Source: CAZSDU01 sp963662525
Lineage (GTDB): Bacteria; Bacteroidota; Bacteroidia; Bacteroidales; FEN-979
NCBI GenBank assembly: GCA_963662525.1
Contig: OY759717.1
Location: 310,001 to 374,000 of the forward strand
DNA: 64,000 nt
Reading direction: 5' to 3'
Made by a program: the position numbers and the translations under genes. Below are positions 43,034-52,448 of this stretch, piece by piece (within the stretch, counting starts at the first letter, position 1; every line of letters starts with the position of its first letter). The notes below the pieces were generated by a model. It worked only from the letters and a program-made list of their open reading frames with translations, was not told where the DNA came from and did no database searches.

Positions 43034-44809
43034 ATGAAAGGAAAGACCTTTGCTGAAAAAATTTTCGGAGCTGAAAAAGGAACCATTGTTTTTGCACGCC
43101 CCGATATCATTTTATCTCACGACAACACCTCGAGCATTTACAGCACCTTTAAAAAAATGGGGGGCACAACCCTTGCCAACCCTGATGCTTTGCTCATCAC
43201 ACTGGATCACAATGCCCCTCCTACCAACTCTAAGTTAGCCAATGATTACCAGGTGATCCGGGATTTCGTCGAACAATTCGGCATAAGAAAATTCCATGAT
43301 GTGGGTGATGGAATCTGTCATCAACTCATGTCATATTACGCCAGGCCGAAAATGATCATCGTTGGAAGTGACAGCCATACCAGTACTGCCGGGGCCTTCA
43401 ACGCTTTTGCGGCAGGGATTGACCGTACTGAAACAGCCGGTCTCTGGAAACAGGGTGAGACCTGGTTCCGGGTTCCAGAAAGTATTAAAATCAACCTGAC
43501 GGGTAAACTACAACCGGGTGTATACGCGAAGGATCTGGCATTGTGGATCATCGGCATGATAGGTTCCAGCGGAGCTGATTATATGTCGATCGAATACCAT
43601 GGTGAAGGTGTGAACACCCTGACCATATCTGATCGGATGGTATTATCCAACCTGGCTTCGGAAATGGGTGCTAAAAATGCCGTATTCCCTGCCGATGAGA
43701 TACTGGAGAAACATCTCGGCCATCAGGTTGACGGACTATGGGCAGACCAGGAGGCCTACTACCTCAATGAGATTACGATCCACCTGGATGGTGTTTTCCC
43801 GGTGGTTGCCGCCCCGCATCATGTGGATAATGTGAAAGCTGTATCTGAAACCCAGGGGATTAAAATAAACCAAGCTTTAATCGGAACCTGTACCAATGGT
43901 AGGCTGCAGGATTTAAAAGAAGCTGCTGCTGTTTTAAAGGGAAGAAAAGTTCCCCGTTATATGCAATTACAGATTATTCCTGCATCGAAAGAAATCTATA
44001 TGCAGGCCATGAAAGAAGGTCTTATTGAGATCTTCATGGAAGCAGGTGCCAATGTTCTCTCATCATCCTGTGGCCCCTGCCTCGGAACCGGGCAAGGCAT
44101 TCCTGCTGACGGATACAATATCATCTCAACAGCCAACCGTAATTTCAAAGGCCGTATGGGTAATCCTGCTTCCAGTGTTTACCTTGCTTCCCCTGCAACA
44201 GTTGCCATTTCTGCATTAAAAGGGGAAATTACTGATCCCCGTGAAATCATTGCTCATGACAAGTACCCTTACCATGCTCCACAGAGTACTACTGTTGATA
44301 TCCGTGTAGGAGAAGATCGTTTCGCCGAAGGAACATGGAATTACAAGGATGTGGACAATCTGAATACCGATCAGATGTTTGCCGGCAACCTGACTTATAA
44401 TGTTCAGAGTTCTGAACCAGAAAAGATCATACCTCATTTATTCAAAGGCTTTGACAACAGTTTTTCCGAAAGGGTAAAACCTGGTGACATACTGATGGCA
44501 GGCAATAATTTCGGTTGCGGCAGTTCAAGGGAACATCCTTCCGTAGGACTGGCATATGCTGAGATCAAAGCGGTGATTTGCAAATCCGTTAACCGGATAT
44601 TTTACCGTTCGGCTGTCAATCAGGGCCTTCCGATCATTCTGGTACCTGAGGCCGTGGATGCTTATATGCAAGGTGATCAAGTTGACATTGATTTTGAAAA
44701 TGGTTTTGTACAGATTAAACAGGAGAAATATACTTTTACGCCACTGCCTGAAAAACTACTGGAGATTTTCAAAGCTAAAGGGCTTGTCAATTATGTGAAA
44801 AACAAATAA
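43034..44809 (+). CDS. Fused LeuC/LeuD-type aconitase-superfamily dehydratase
   Basis: A 591-residue single-chain protein. The large-subunit part (about residues 1-420) has the three Fe-S ligands in a LeuC arrangement (GTCTNGR and SSCGPCLG) and GSDSHTSTAGAFNAFA. The small-subunit part (about 430-590) has TDQMFAGNLTYN and the swivel motif GNNFGCGSSREH. LeuC and LeuD are normally separate proteins. The usual LeuD substrate-selecting phrase after TDxxxxG (YLR-type) is NLTY here, so the substrate (isopropylmalate, homoaconitate, citrate or another) cannot be assigned. No leu or lys biosynthesis genes lie nearby. The next gene starts at its stop codon (TAATG). Confidence 0.85.
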   Translation: MKGKTFAEKIFGAEKGTIVFARPDIILSHDNTSSIYSTFKKMGGTTLANPDALLITLDHNAPPTNSKLANDYQVIRDFVEQFGIRKFHDVGDGICHQLMSYYARPKMIIVGSDSHTSTAGAFNAFAAGIDRTETAGLWKQGETWFRVPESIKINLTGKLQPGVYAKDLALWIIGMIGSSGADYMSIEYHGEGVNTLTISDRMVLSNLASEMGAKNAVFPADEILEKHLGHQVDGLWADQEAYYLNEITIHLDGVFPVVAAPHHVDNVKAVSETQGIKINQALIGTCTNGRLQDLKEAAAVLKGRKVPRYMQLQIIPASKEIYMQAMKEGLIEIFMEAGANVLSSSCGPCLGTGQGIPADGYNIISTANRNFKGRMGNPASSVYLASPATVAISALKGEITDPREIIAHDKYPYHAPQSTTVDIRVGEDRFAEGTWNYKDVDNLNTDQMFAGNLTYNVQSSEPEKIIPHLFKGFDNSFSERVKPGDILMAGNNFGCGSSREHPSVGLAYAEIKAVICKSVNRIFYRSAVNQGLPIILVPEAVDAYMQGDQVDIDFENGFVQIKQEKYTFTPLPEKLLEIFKAKGLVNYVKNK

Positions 44810-46131
44810 TGAAAAAAAATCTGATACCGTCGACAGTCATTATTCTGTCGCTGGTTCTTTTTTTCATCCTCCGTGCGACTTTCCCAAAAAACACGGGCCC
44901 AATAAATTTTCTGCTGATCTATCTTTTCCTGACTTGGTATTTATGGAGAAGTGTTCAAGCTTGTTGCAGAAAACTAAGAAAAGTATTCCGGATCCTGTTT
45001 ACTTTTTTTTTCTGGCTACCTGTTATCATCCTCCTTGGTCTGGTTATCTATGGATTTTTTATCCCATTCATTCAATGGAATCTTTTTCTGAAGATCGAAG
45101 TGGTAAGTCTTTTTCTTATCACCTTCTTGAGTACTTTTTTACCTATTACAGGATTAATTATCGCAGATATCCTAAGGATTGCCAGGTGGGGCAGATTATA
45201 TTTACTCGGAAAATCCAGGCTTAAGTTCGGAGAAATTAAACGTAACCGATGGCTGATTTTAACTTCCTGGTCGCTTGGAGCCATCTTTTTTCTCCTGCTT
45301 CTTATGGGGATGAAATGTTGGAAATACGACTTCAGGATCAAAGAACAGCATATCAATCTGGCTGATCTGCCACCTTCTTTCAAAGGACTCAGGATCATTC
45401 AGGTTTCCGATATTCATTTGGGAAGCTGGCTTTCAAAGCAAAAACTATCTGAAGCCGTCAACCTGATCAACCAGACAAGACCGGATATTGTCTTTTTTAC
45501 GGGAGATATGTTCAACTATTGCACAGAAGAGGGAAATGGCTTTCAGGGAATTCTCAAGGGCATAATCGCTCCCATGGGTGTTTATGCCATTCTCGGAAAC
45601 CATGATTATGGGGATTATATGCACTGGCCAGATGAAGCATCCAAGGTAAATAATATGAAGGACCTGGAAAGCTGGTACCGGGAATTAGGCTGGATTTTAT
45701 TGAGGAACCAGCATGTTATCATTTATCGGGACAATGATAGCATTGCTTTGATCGGAGTTGAAAACTGGGGTTCAACAAGGAGGTTCCAGCGTTTCGGGGA
45801 TATTGACAAAGCAATTAGAGGAACGGAAAAAATAGCTTTACAAATCCTTCTGTCGCATGATCCCACTCATTGGGATAGCATTATCAGTAAAAGATTTACC
45901 GGAATAGATCTTACTCTTTCCGGACATACCCATGGTGGACAATTTGGAATTGAAGATTTTGGAATCCATTGGAGTCCCATTTCCCTGGCTTATCAACATT
46001 ATTGCGGTTTATATAAAAATCCCCATAGCATTCAACCTCAATACCTTTATATCAACCAGGGGCTCGGAACGATCGGATACAGCGGACGAGTTGGGATACG
46101 ACCTGAAATAAGCCTGATTATTCTTGAATAA
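44809..46131 (+). CDS. Membrane metallophosphoesterase
   Basis: A 440-residue protein. Four hydrophobic helices occupy residues 1-170 and the phosphodiesterase domain lies behind them with the five family motifs: VSDIHLGSW, FTGDMF, GNHDYG, LLSHDP and GHTHGGQFG. Membrane-anchored relatives (YkuE/YaeI-like) have been linked to lipid or cell-wall phosphate release, but the substrate here is unknown. It starts at the stop codon of the dehydratase gene, an overlap of one base. A 12-bp inverted repeat covers its stop codon. Confidence 0.9.
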   Translation: MKKNLIPSTVIILSLVLFFILRATFPKNTGPINFLLIYLFLTWYLWRSVQACCRKLRKVFRILFTFFFWLPVIILLGLVIYGFFIPFIQWNLFLKIEVVSLFLITFLSTFLPITGLIIADILRIARWGRLYLLGKSRLKFGEIKRNRWLILTSWSLGAIFFLLLLMGMKCWKYDFRIKEQHINLADLPPSFKGLRIIQVSDIHLGSWLSKQKLSEAVNLINQTRPDIVFFTGDMFNYCTEEGNGFQGILKGIIAPMGVYAILGNHDYGDYMHWPDEASKVNNMKDLESWYRELGWILLRNQHVIIYRDNDSIALIGVENWGSTRRFQRFGDIDKAIRGTEKIALQILLSHDPTHWDSIISKRFTGIDLTLSGHTHGGQFGIEDFGIHWSPISLAYQHYCGLYKNPHSIQPQYLYINQGLGTIGYSGRVGIRPEISLIILE

Positions 46132-46144
46132 TATTCAAGAATAA
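46118..46144. repeat. 12-bp perfect inverted repeat over the stop codon
   Basis: TTATTCTTGAAT (46118-46129) and ATTCAAGAATAA (46133-46144) are perfectly complementary around a 3-nt loop. The stop codon of the metallophosphoesterase gene lies inside it. The stem is AT-rich with no T-run, so it is a weak terminator at best; a regulator-binding site is another possibility. Confidence 0.4.
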
Positions 46145-46217
46145 TAACCTAACACGAAAGAAATTTTCCTATTTTTATCCTCTATTGTTGATATTGTAAA
46201 CAACACATGCTACTCCC

Positions 46218-48323
46218 ATGAATCCGAATGATTATTCGCAGCCTGTCTCATTCAACGATCTGAATGAACCATCCAATCAGATTATCAGGAAGCAAAATAT
46301 TCTTTTAAAATTTTCAAAAATGGCTTTCGGAGAAGCCAGTGAAATATTTCATCACATCACAGAGACAGTGGCAGCATTTTTTGAAATAGAAAGAGTAAGT
46401 ATATGGCTTTCACGTGAAGAAGAAGCTGGGATTGTGTGCGTGGATCTCTTTGAGAAACAAATCAACCGTCATCAATCAGGTGCAAAACTTCAATTCCGGG
46501 ATTATCCGGTATATTTTAATGCCATGCAGGAAACACGTTGTATCGCGGCAGATGATGTTTTCACCGATACCCGAACCCTGGAATTCAATCAAAATTACCA
46601 TCTTCCTCTGGGTATAAAATCAATGATGGACATGCCTTTACGTATTGAAGGAAAATTCAAAGCGATTCTATGTTGTGAAAAGATCAATAATCAAAGAAAA
46701 TGGTCATTAGAAGATCAGGATTTTGCTTCTTCTGTTGCAGATATCATCTCACTTGTCATCCAGACTGAGGAAAGGCGAAAAGCAGTAATTCAACTCAAAG
46801 AAAGTGAGGAAAAATATCGTAAAATCGTTGATAATGCAGTGATCGGAATATACAAGTCGAACCTTGCCGGGCAAATGCTATATATCAACCAGGCCATGGC
46901 TGAAATGCTTGAATTCGATTCGGTGCAAGATGCGTTGAATTATGATATTAATAAAATATACAGGAATCCGGAGGAGCGTAAGAAATTTCTGTCCAGATTA
47001 GTGGATGAAAAATCCCTGAGCCATTATGAGCTATGCCTGGTCACAAAAGAAGGAAATTTAAGGCATGTACTACTTAATTCCTTTACTGAAGGGGAGAATA
47101 TTCTTGGGATGATTTTGGATATTACCGACCGAAAAAATGCCGAGGAAGAATTTCAGCGTGCCAGGGTGAAAGCAGAAGAATCTGATCGGCTGAAGACATC
47201 CCTGATGGCGAATATGAGTCATGAATTCCGTACTCCCATGAATGCGATTCTTGGATTTTCGGCATTGATTGCAACCGAATCACAGGATCCTGATGTTGTT
47301 TTCTTCGCAAAAAAAATACATTCTTCAGGACAACGATTAATGACTACTTTGAAATCAATTCTCGACCTTGCTGACCTGGAGGGAACCAAATCAAAATTAA
47401 AGCTTCAGGAAATCAACGTTCAAAAAAGCATTCAAATCATATTACAGCCATTTTATCCCGTTGCCAATGAGAAAAATCTGCACCTGATCACTGAATTCAA
47501 GGATAATATCGTGGCCCTTGCCGATGAGAATCTGCTTCAGATGATTCTTTTTAACCTGATCGATAATGCAATAAAATTCACCCTTACCGGAGGAGTCACC
47601 ATTGAGACCGACTTGAAGAATGTAAATGGAAATTCCTGGGTTTTAATCCTTATCAAGGATACCGGTATTGGAATTCCCAGTGAACATTTTCAAGCCGTTT
47701 TTCATGAATTCCGGCAATTAAGTGAGGGTTATAGCCGGAGTTATGAAGGTACAGGGCTTGGCCTAACCCTTGCCCAGCGGATGGCTTCAATGATGGAAGG
47801 GCATATAAGCCTGGAAAGTGAAGTCGGACTGGGCTCCATTTTTACCCTCTGGCTGCCTGCCTCATGGCATGAGAATCAAAAAGACCAGGAGGAAGTACAT
47901 CAGATTCAGGACAGAACGAAGGCTCCTGTAGTTGATCTGTATGAACCCCAAGAAGTTCCCTTGGTCCTTGTAGTTGAAGATAATGATGATAATGCGGAAA
48001 TAATAAAACTATATTTAAGGGGAAAATATAAAACTGAAAGAGCTGCTGATGCATTTTCTGCCATAAGCATGGCCTCTGCACAGCAATTCGCCGGAGTTTT
48101 AATGGATATTAATCTGGGACCCGGGATCGATGGATTAAAAGCGGTGAAGGAAATACGGAAACTTGACAATTACCGCCATGTTCCGATTATTGCAATAACT
48201 GGTTATACCATGGCCGGTGACCAAGAAAAAATCCTGGCGGGAGGGTGCACTCAATACCTTGGTAAACCCTTCAGCCAGCAAAGTCTGCTTGAAATAATGA
48301 AGGAAGTAATAACGAGAAGCTAA
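46218..48323 (+). CDS. Hybrid histidine kinase, GAF-PAS-HK-REC
   Basis: A 701-residue cytoplasmic hybrid kinase. The GAF domain spans about residues 40-190, a PAS domain about 195-310, the HisKA phospho-acceptor is in MSHEFRTPMNAIL (about residue 335), the HATPase domain has NLIDNAIKF and GTGLGLTLA, and a C-terminal receiver has VVEDNDDNAE and MDINLG. No output domain is present and no response regulator is adjacent, so the phosphorelay partner lies elsewhere. Two further sensor kinases follow on the same strand. Confidence 0.93.
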   Translation: MNPNDYSQPVSFNDLNEPSNQIIRKQNILLKFSKMAFGEASEIFHHITETVAAFFEIERVSIWLSREEEAGIVCVDLFEKQINRHQSGAKLQFRDYPVYFNAMQETRCIAADDVFTDTRTLEFNQNYHLPLGIKSMMDMPLRIEGKFKAILCCEKINNQRKWSLEDQDFASSVADIISLVIQTEERRKAVIQLKESEEKYRKIVDNAVIGIYKSNLAGQMLYINQAMAEMLEFDSVQDALNYDINKIYRNPEERKKFLSRLVDEKSLSHYELCLVTKEGNLRHVLLNSFTEGENILGMILDITDRKNAEEEFQRARVKAEESDRLKTSLMANMSHEFRTPMNAILGFSALIATESQDPDVVFFAKKIHSSGQRLMTTLKSILDLADLEGTKSKLKLQEINVQKSIQIILQPFYPVANEKNLHLITEFKDNIVALADENLLQMILFNLIDNAIKFTLTGGVTIETDLKNVNGNSWVLILIKDTGIGIPSEHFQAVFHEFRQLSEGYSRSYEGTGLGLTLAQRMASMMEGHISLESEVGLGSIFTLWLPASWHENQKDQEEVHQIQDRTKAPVVDLYEPQEVPLVLVVEDNDDNAEIIKLYLRGKYKTERAADAFSAISMASAQQFAGVLMDINLGPGIDGLKAVKEIRKLDNYRHVPIIAITGYTMAGDQEKILAGGCTQYLGKPFSQQSLLEIMKEVITRS

Positions 48324-48346
48324 TTTGCTACCAAAATCTGAAATCC

Positions 48347-50707
48347 ATGCCAAGATCGCATCAAACAAATGAACAATTAATTTTAGATACTATCATTAAT
48401 CATCTTCCCGCCATGGTATTTTATAAGAATCTGGAAGGTGTTTACATGGCTGCCAACAAGATGTTTTGCAAGCAACTTGGTACTACTCCTGAGGAAATTG
48501 TCGGTAAAACTGATTTCGATTTTTACGACGAGCAAAGAGCATTAGGCTATAAAAAATCTGATATTCAGATAATTAGTACCGGAGAAAAAATTGAGGGATT
48601 TGAAGAAGAGATTACCTTTGAAGGCGAGAAAAAAATTTATGCTACCCGCAAGGTACGCATTGAGGATAATGAAGGAAAACCAACCGGAATTATTGGATTG
48701 GTATATGATGTTACTGAAACCAATAAAATTCAGGAGGAACTTCTGGAAAGCCGGGCCAAGTATAAGTACACCTATGAAATGTTCAGGTTAATGGCTGATA
48801 ATATGCCTGACCTGCTTTGGGCAAAAGACTTAAAAAAACGATATCTGTTTGCAAACAAAGCCATATGCGATAAATTACTGATCGCGAAGGATACAGAAGA
48901 ACCCATGGGAAAAACTGATTTGTTCTTTGCAAAAAGAGAAAGAGCCGCACATCCGGATAATATAAACTGGCATACTTTCGGAGAAATCTGTTCTGACTCG
49001 GATGAGTTCATTTTTAACAACAAATCAGAAGGGAAATTTGAAGAATACGGTAATATTCAAGGAGAATTTCTGTTTCTTGATGTAAATAAAGCCCCGATTC
49101 TTGATGCAGAAGGTAATATGATCGGTATTGTTGGTAGTGCCCGGGATATTACAAAAGAAAAGAAAATTGAAAAGGACCTGGCCATGGTCAACGAAAGAAA
49201 TACTGCAATCCTTAAGGCACTGCCCGATCTCATGTTTCTTTATGACAAAGAGGGGAACTTTATAGATTGTTATGCTTCCGATCCCAGTCAGTTACTTGCC
49301 CCGGCGGATCAGATCATTGGTCATAATATCTCCGAATTCTTTAGTCCCGCTTTTGTTACAGCCATAAAAAGTGTTATTGCCCAGTGTATTGAAACCAGGG
49401 AAGTATTATCCATTGAATATGAACTGGAGTTAAACGGTGAAACAAATTATTACGAGTCACGTCAGGCATATGTGGGCGAAAACCAGGTTCTTTCTATCAG
49501 CCGAAATATAACCGAGCGGAAACTGCTTCAAAAGGAAATCCTTAATGCAAAGGAGAAGGCCGAAGAATCTGACCGTCTCAAATCCACTCTACTGAATAAT
49601 ATGAGCCATGAACTGAGAACCCCCTTAAATGGCATCCTGGGGTTTTCGGAGATCCTCGCTCACGAACTGGGAAGTATTGAATATGCTGAAATGGCAAAAC
49701 ATATTCATAATTCCGGGAAACGGCTGATGCGCACCCTGGATTCCATTATGCAGCTTTCCCAGCTGGAATCAGGCCTCAACGCATTAAATCCTCAGGAAGC
49801 TAATCCAGACAAGTTGTTCAAACAGATGATGGAGATCTATCTCCCACAAGCCCGAACGAAGGGATTATATCTTGAATTACGCGAAGTCACCTCAAGTCCC
49901 GGATTTCTTGATCTTTTCTTTTTTGTGCAGGCCATTACTAACATCCTTGACAATGCTATTAAATTCACCCGAGAAGGTGGTGTTTCAATCATCGTTAATG
50001 AAAAACTGAAAACGAAACAACGATGGCTGTCAATACTTATTGAAGATACAGGCATTGGGATTTCAAAAGAAAATATTCAGATCATCTTTGACGAATTCCG
50101 TCAAGTTAGCGAAGGACAAAACCGGGGATTTGAAGGTACTGGTATCGGGCTCACCATTTCCCGGAAAATGATCCATCTCATGGGTGGAACAATAGATGTT
50201 CAGAGCAGCATTGGCAAAGGCACTCGGTTTCTGATTGAACTCCCTTTCCCTGATCAACAATTTAACCTGCAGGAAGCGGTGAACTTCTCGGATCACAAAC
50301 CAGAGGAATCTTATAATACCGCCATTATTTCAAACTCCCGGCAAGTTGTTCTTCTGGTTGAGGATAATGAAGTGAATATGCAACTTACCCATGCCTATCT
50401 AAAAAATTATTGCCAGATGGACTGGGCAGCCGATGGCCCTATGGCGATAGAAAAGGCGAAGAAGCGAAAGTACGCATTGATCCTTATGGACATCAACCTC
50501 GGGTTAGGAATGGATGGGATTCAGGCAACCCAGGCAATCCGAAAAATTACCGGATATGAGAATGTTCCTATCATTGCATTGACCGGATATACACTATTTG
50601 GTGACAGGGAACGTTTAATTGAGGGAGGATGTAATGGATACCTTCCAAAACCATTTACAAAAAATGAAATTTTGAAAGTGCTGCGTCCCATTCTCGACCA
50701 TACATAA
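48347..50707 (+). CDS. Hybrid histidine kinase with three PAS domains
   Basis: A 786-residue cytoplasmic kinase. Three PAS-type domains occupy about residues 10-130, 140-280 and 285-400. The phospho-acceptor motif is MSHELRTPLNGIL (about residue 420), the HATPase domain has NILDNAIKF and GTGIGLTIS, and the receiver has LVEDNEVNMQL and LMDINLG. It starts 23 bp after the previous kinase gene and has the same overall plan, so the pair may have arisen by duplication. Its output partner is not in the window. Confidence 0.93.
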   Translation: MPRSHQTNEQLILDTIINHLPAMVFYKNLEGVYMAANKMFCKQLGTTPEEIVGKTDFDFYDEQRALGYKKSDIQIISTGEKIEGFEEEITFEGEKKIYATRKVRIEDNEGKPTGIIGLVYDVTETNKIQEELLESRAKYKYTYEMFRLMADNMPDLLWAKDLKKRYLFANKAICDKLLIAKDTEEPMGKTDLFFAKRERAAHPDNINWHTFGEICSDSDEFIFNNKSEGKFEEYGNIQGEFLFLDVNKAPILDAEGNMIGIVGSARDITKEKKIEKDLAMVNERNTAILKALPDLMFLYDKEGNFIDCYASDPSQLLAPADQIIGHNISEFFSPAFVTAIKSVIAQCIETREVLSIEYELELNGETNYYESRQAYVGENQVLSISRNITERKLLQKEILNAKEKAEESDRLKSTLLNNMSHELRTPLNGILGFSEILAHELGSIEYAEMAKHIHNSGKRLMRTLDSIMQLSQLESGLNALNPQEANPDKLFKQMMEIYLPQARTKGLYLELREVTSSPGFLDLFFFVQAITNILDNAIKFTREGGVSIIVNEKLKTKQRWLSILIEDTGIGISKENIQIIFDEFRQVSEGQNRGFEGTGIGLTISRKMIHLMGGTIDVQSSIGKGTRFLIELPFPDQQFNLQEAVNFSDHKPEESYNTAIISNSRQVVLLVEDNEVNMQLTHAYLKNYCQMDWAADGPMAIEKAKKRKYALILMDINLGLGMDGIQATQAIRKITGYENVPIIALTGYTLFGDRERLIEGGCNGYLPKPFTKNEILKVLRPILDHT

Positions 50708-50717
50708 AAAAACGGCT

Positions 50718-52448
50718 ATGTTACAGCTTCGTTATAAAATCATGGGATTGATCATTCTTACTGCCATCATCTTGTTAGGCAGCACATTTGCTTATCATTA
50801 TGCCAGGACAAAAGAAGAACATTTCTTTAATTATATATATCTTGAAAATTCAAAAGCCAGTATTGAAAGCATTCTGAATATAAAAAAAGAGAGTTTTCTC
50901 AAGAGCACCCTGAATGATGCAGCATGGGATGAATTAGTCAGTTTTATCGGGAATCACAAATCAAAATGGGCAGATGACAACTTAGCCACAATCTACAAAA
51001 CCCTTGATTTAAGTTTTATCCAGGTATATGATCCCCGATTTAATTTATTGTTTTCTGTGATTGATTCATCACACTTTTCATATCCAAATTTAGCTATTCC
51101 TGTTGTCAAGCTAAAGGACGCTGCCCATAATCATAACAGTTTTCATTTCTTTATTTTTCATGATAACCGGGTTATGGAAATCTTTGGGGCATCCATTGTA
51201 CCAACTATTGATATTCTCCGCCAGACAAGACCTCAGGGTTTTCTTATTACAGGCCGGTTATGGGATCATAATTATATAAATAATTTACAAAATGCGGCTA
51301 ATTCCGATTTGGAAATCATACCGGTTGAAAAGCTCAATGATCCTAAAATAATAAATGACCCACGAGAAAAGGATTTTATTGTTGTGCATAGATTCCTTCA
51401 TGATGAATCAGGGAAGTCAATCGCCCGACTTGATTTTATACCCCGAACACAACTTGGGCTTGACCGGAAACTTTTCTTCTACTTCACTATTGTTCCGATT
51501 TTTATTGCTCTTCTTGTGATCCTGTTTTTTTTCCTTTCTATTCGCAGGTGGATTAGTTTACCATTAAGCCGGATCGCCCAAAGTCTTAATAATGAAGACC
51601 CCTTACCCCTGAAGCAAATTGGAGAAAGGAATAAAGAATTCCATGCTATTTCTGAACGGATGGAAGCTTTTTTTGAAGCAAAAAGGAATCTTGAGAATGA
51701 AATCAGGGAAAGGAAACTTGCCGAAGATAAGATTGATCAGTATGCCAGAGAATTAAAAGAATCGAATGTCAGCAAGGATAAATTCTTTTCTATTCTTGCT
51801 CATGATCTGAAATCGCCCTTTCACTCAATTCTTGGTTATTCGGAAATATTATCCCATGAATACGACACCTTAAATGATACGGAAAGACGCAAGTTCATTG
51901 ACATTCTAAGGGATTCCGTGAAAAACGTTTTTGACCTGCTTGAGAACCTGCTTCAATGGTCAAGAATGCAATCAGGACGAATGGAATACCATGCTGAAAT
52001 TTTTAATCTTTCAGGTTTGATAGAGGAAGCAGCCGACCTTTTACGGGGCAACGCATTAAAAAAGAATATCCGGTTTACCTATTCCTCCAGCCCGGGCCTC
52101 ATGGTAAATGCAGATAAAAACATGATCAGATCTGTCTTACAAAATCTGATTTCCAATGCATTAAAATTTACTTCCGGTAATGGGGAAGTGTCTATATCCA
52201 GCATTGAAACAGACAATTTTATTGAGGTCATCGTTAGGGATACAGGAATCGGCATGTCCCCGGATGATCTGAACAAGCTATTTCGTATTGATGTTTCATA
52301 TACCCGGAAAGGGACTTCTCAGGAAGTCGGGACAGGCCTTGGGCTCATTCTCTGCAAGGAATTACTACAGAAAAACAGAGGAAATATATGGGTTGAAAGT
52401 GAAAAAGACAAAGGGACCGTCTTTCACTTCACCTTGCCAAAAGAATGA
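50718..52448 (+). CDS. Membrane histidine kinase with CHASE4-like sensor
   Basis: A 576-residue kinase. A helix at about residues 8-26, an extracytoplasmic region of about 220 residues resembling CHASE4 (its 'DDxAWxxV' type motif appears as NDAAWDELVSF), a second helix (about 250-270), then a HAMP-like linker, the motif LAHDLKSPFHSIL (about residue 357) and a HATPase with NLISNALKF and GTGLGLILC. It lacks a receiver, unlike its two neighbours, and begins 10 bp after the second. Its 3' end abuts the convergent repeat-protein gene with no gap. Confidence 0.9.
   Translation: MLQLRYKIMGLIILTAIILLGSTFAYHYARTKEEHFFNYIYLENSKASIESILNIKKESFLKSTLNDAAWDELVSFIGNHKSKWADDNLATIYKTLDLSFIQVYDPRFNLLFSVIDSSHFSYPNLAIPVVKLKDAAHNHNSFHFFIFHDNRVMEIFGASIVPTIDILRQTRPQGFLITGRLWDHNYINNLQNAANSDLEIIPVEKLNDPKIINDPREKDFIVVHRFLHDESGKSIARLDFIPRTQLGLDRKLFFYFTIVPIFIALLVILFFFLSIRRWISLPLSRIAQSLNNEDPLPLKQIGERNKEFHAISERMEAFFEAKRNLENEIRERKLAEDKIDQYARELKESNVSKDKFFSILAHDLKSPFHSILGYSEILSHEYDTLNDTERRKFIDILRDSVKNVFDLLENLLQWSRMQSGRMEYHAEIFNLSGLIEEAADLLRGNALKKNIRFTYSSSPGLMVNADKNMIRSVLQNLISNALKFTSGNGEVSISSIETDNFIEVIVRDTGIGMSPDDLNKLFRIDVSYTRKGTSQEVGTGLGLILCKELLQKNRGNIWVESEKDKGTVFHFTLPKE

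Noticed and set aside
43034..44809. Calling the fused dehydratase simply aconitase AcnA or AcnB
   Set aside because: Its size and domain order are those of LeuC plus LeuD, and AcnA/AcnB are much longer; the substrate is open.
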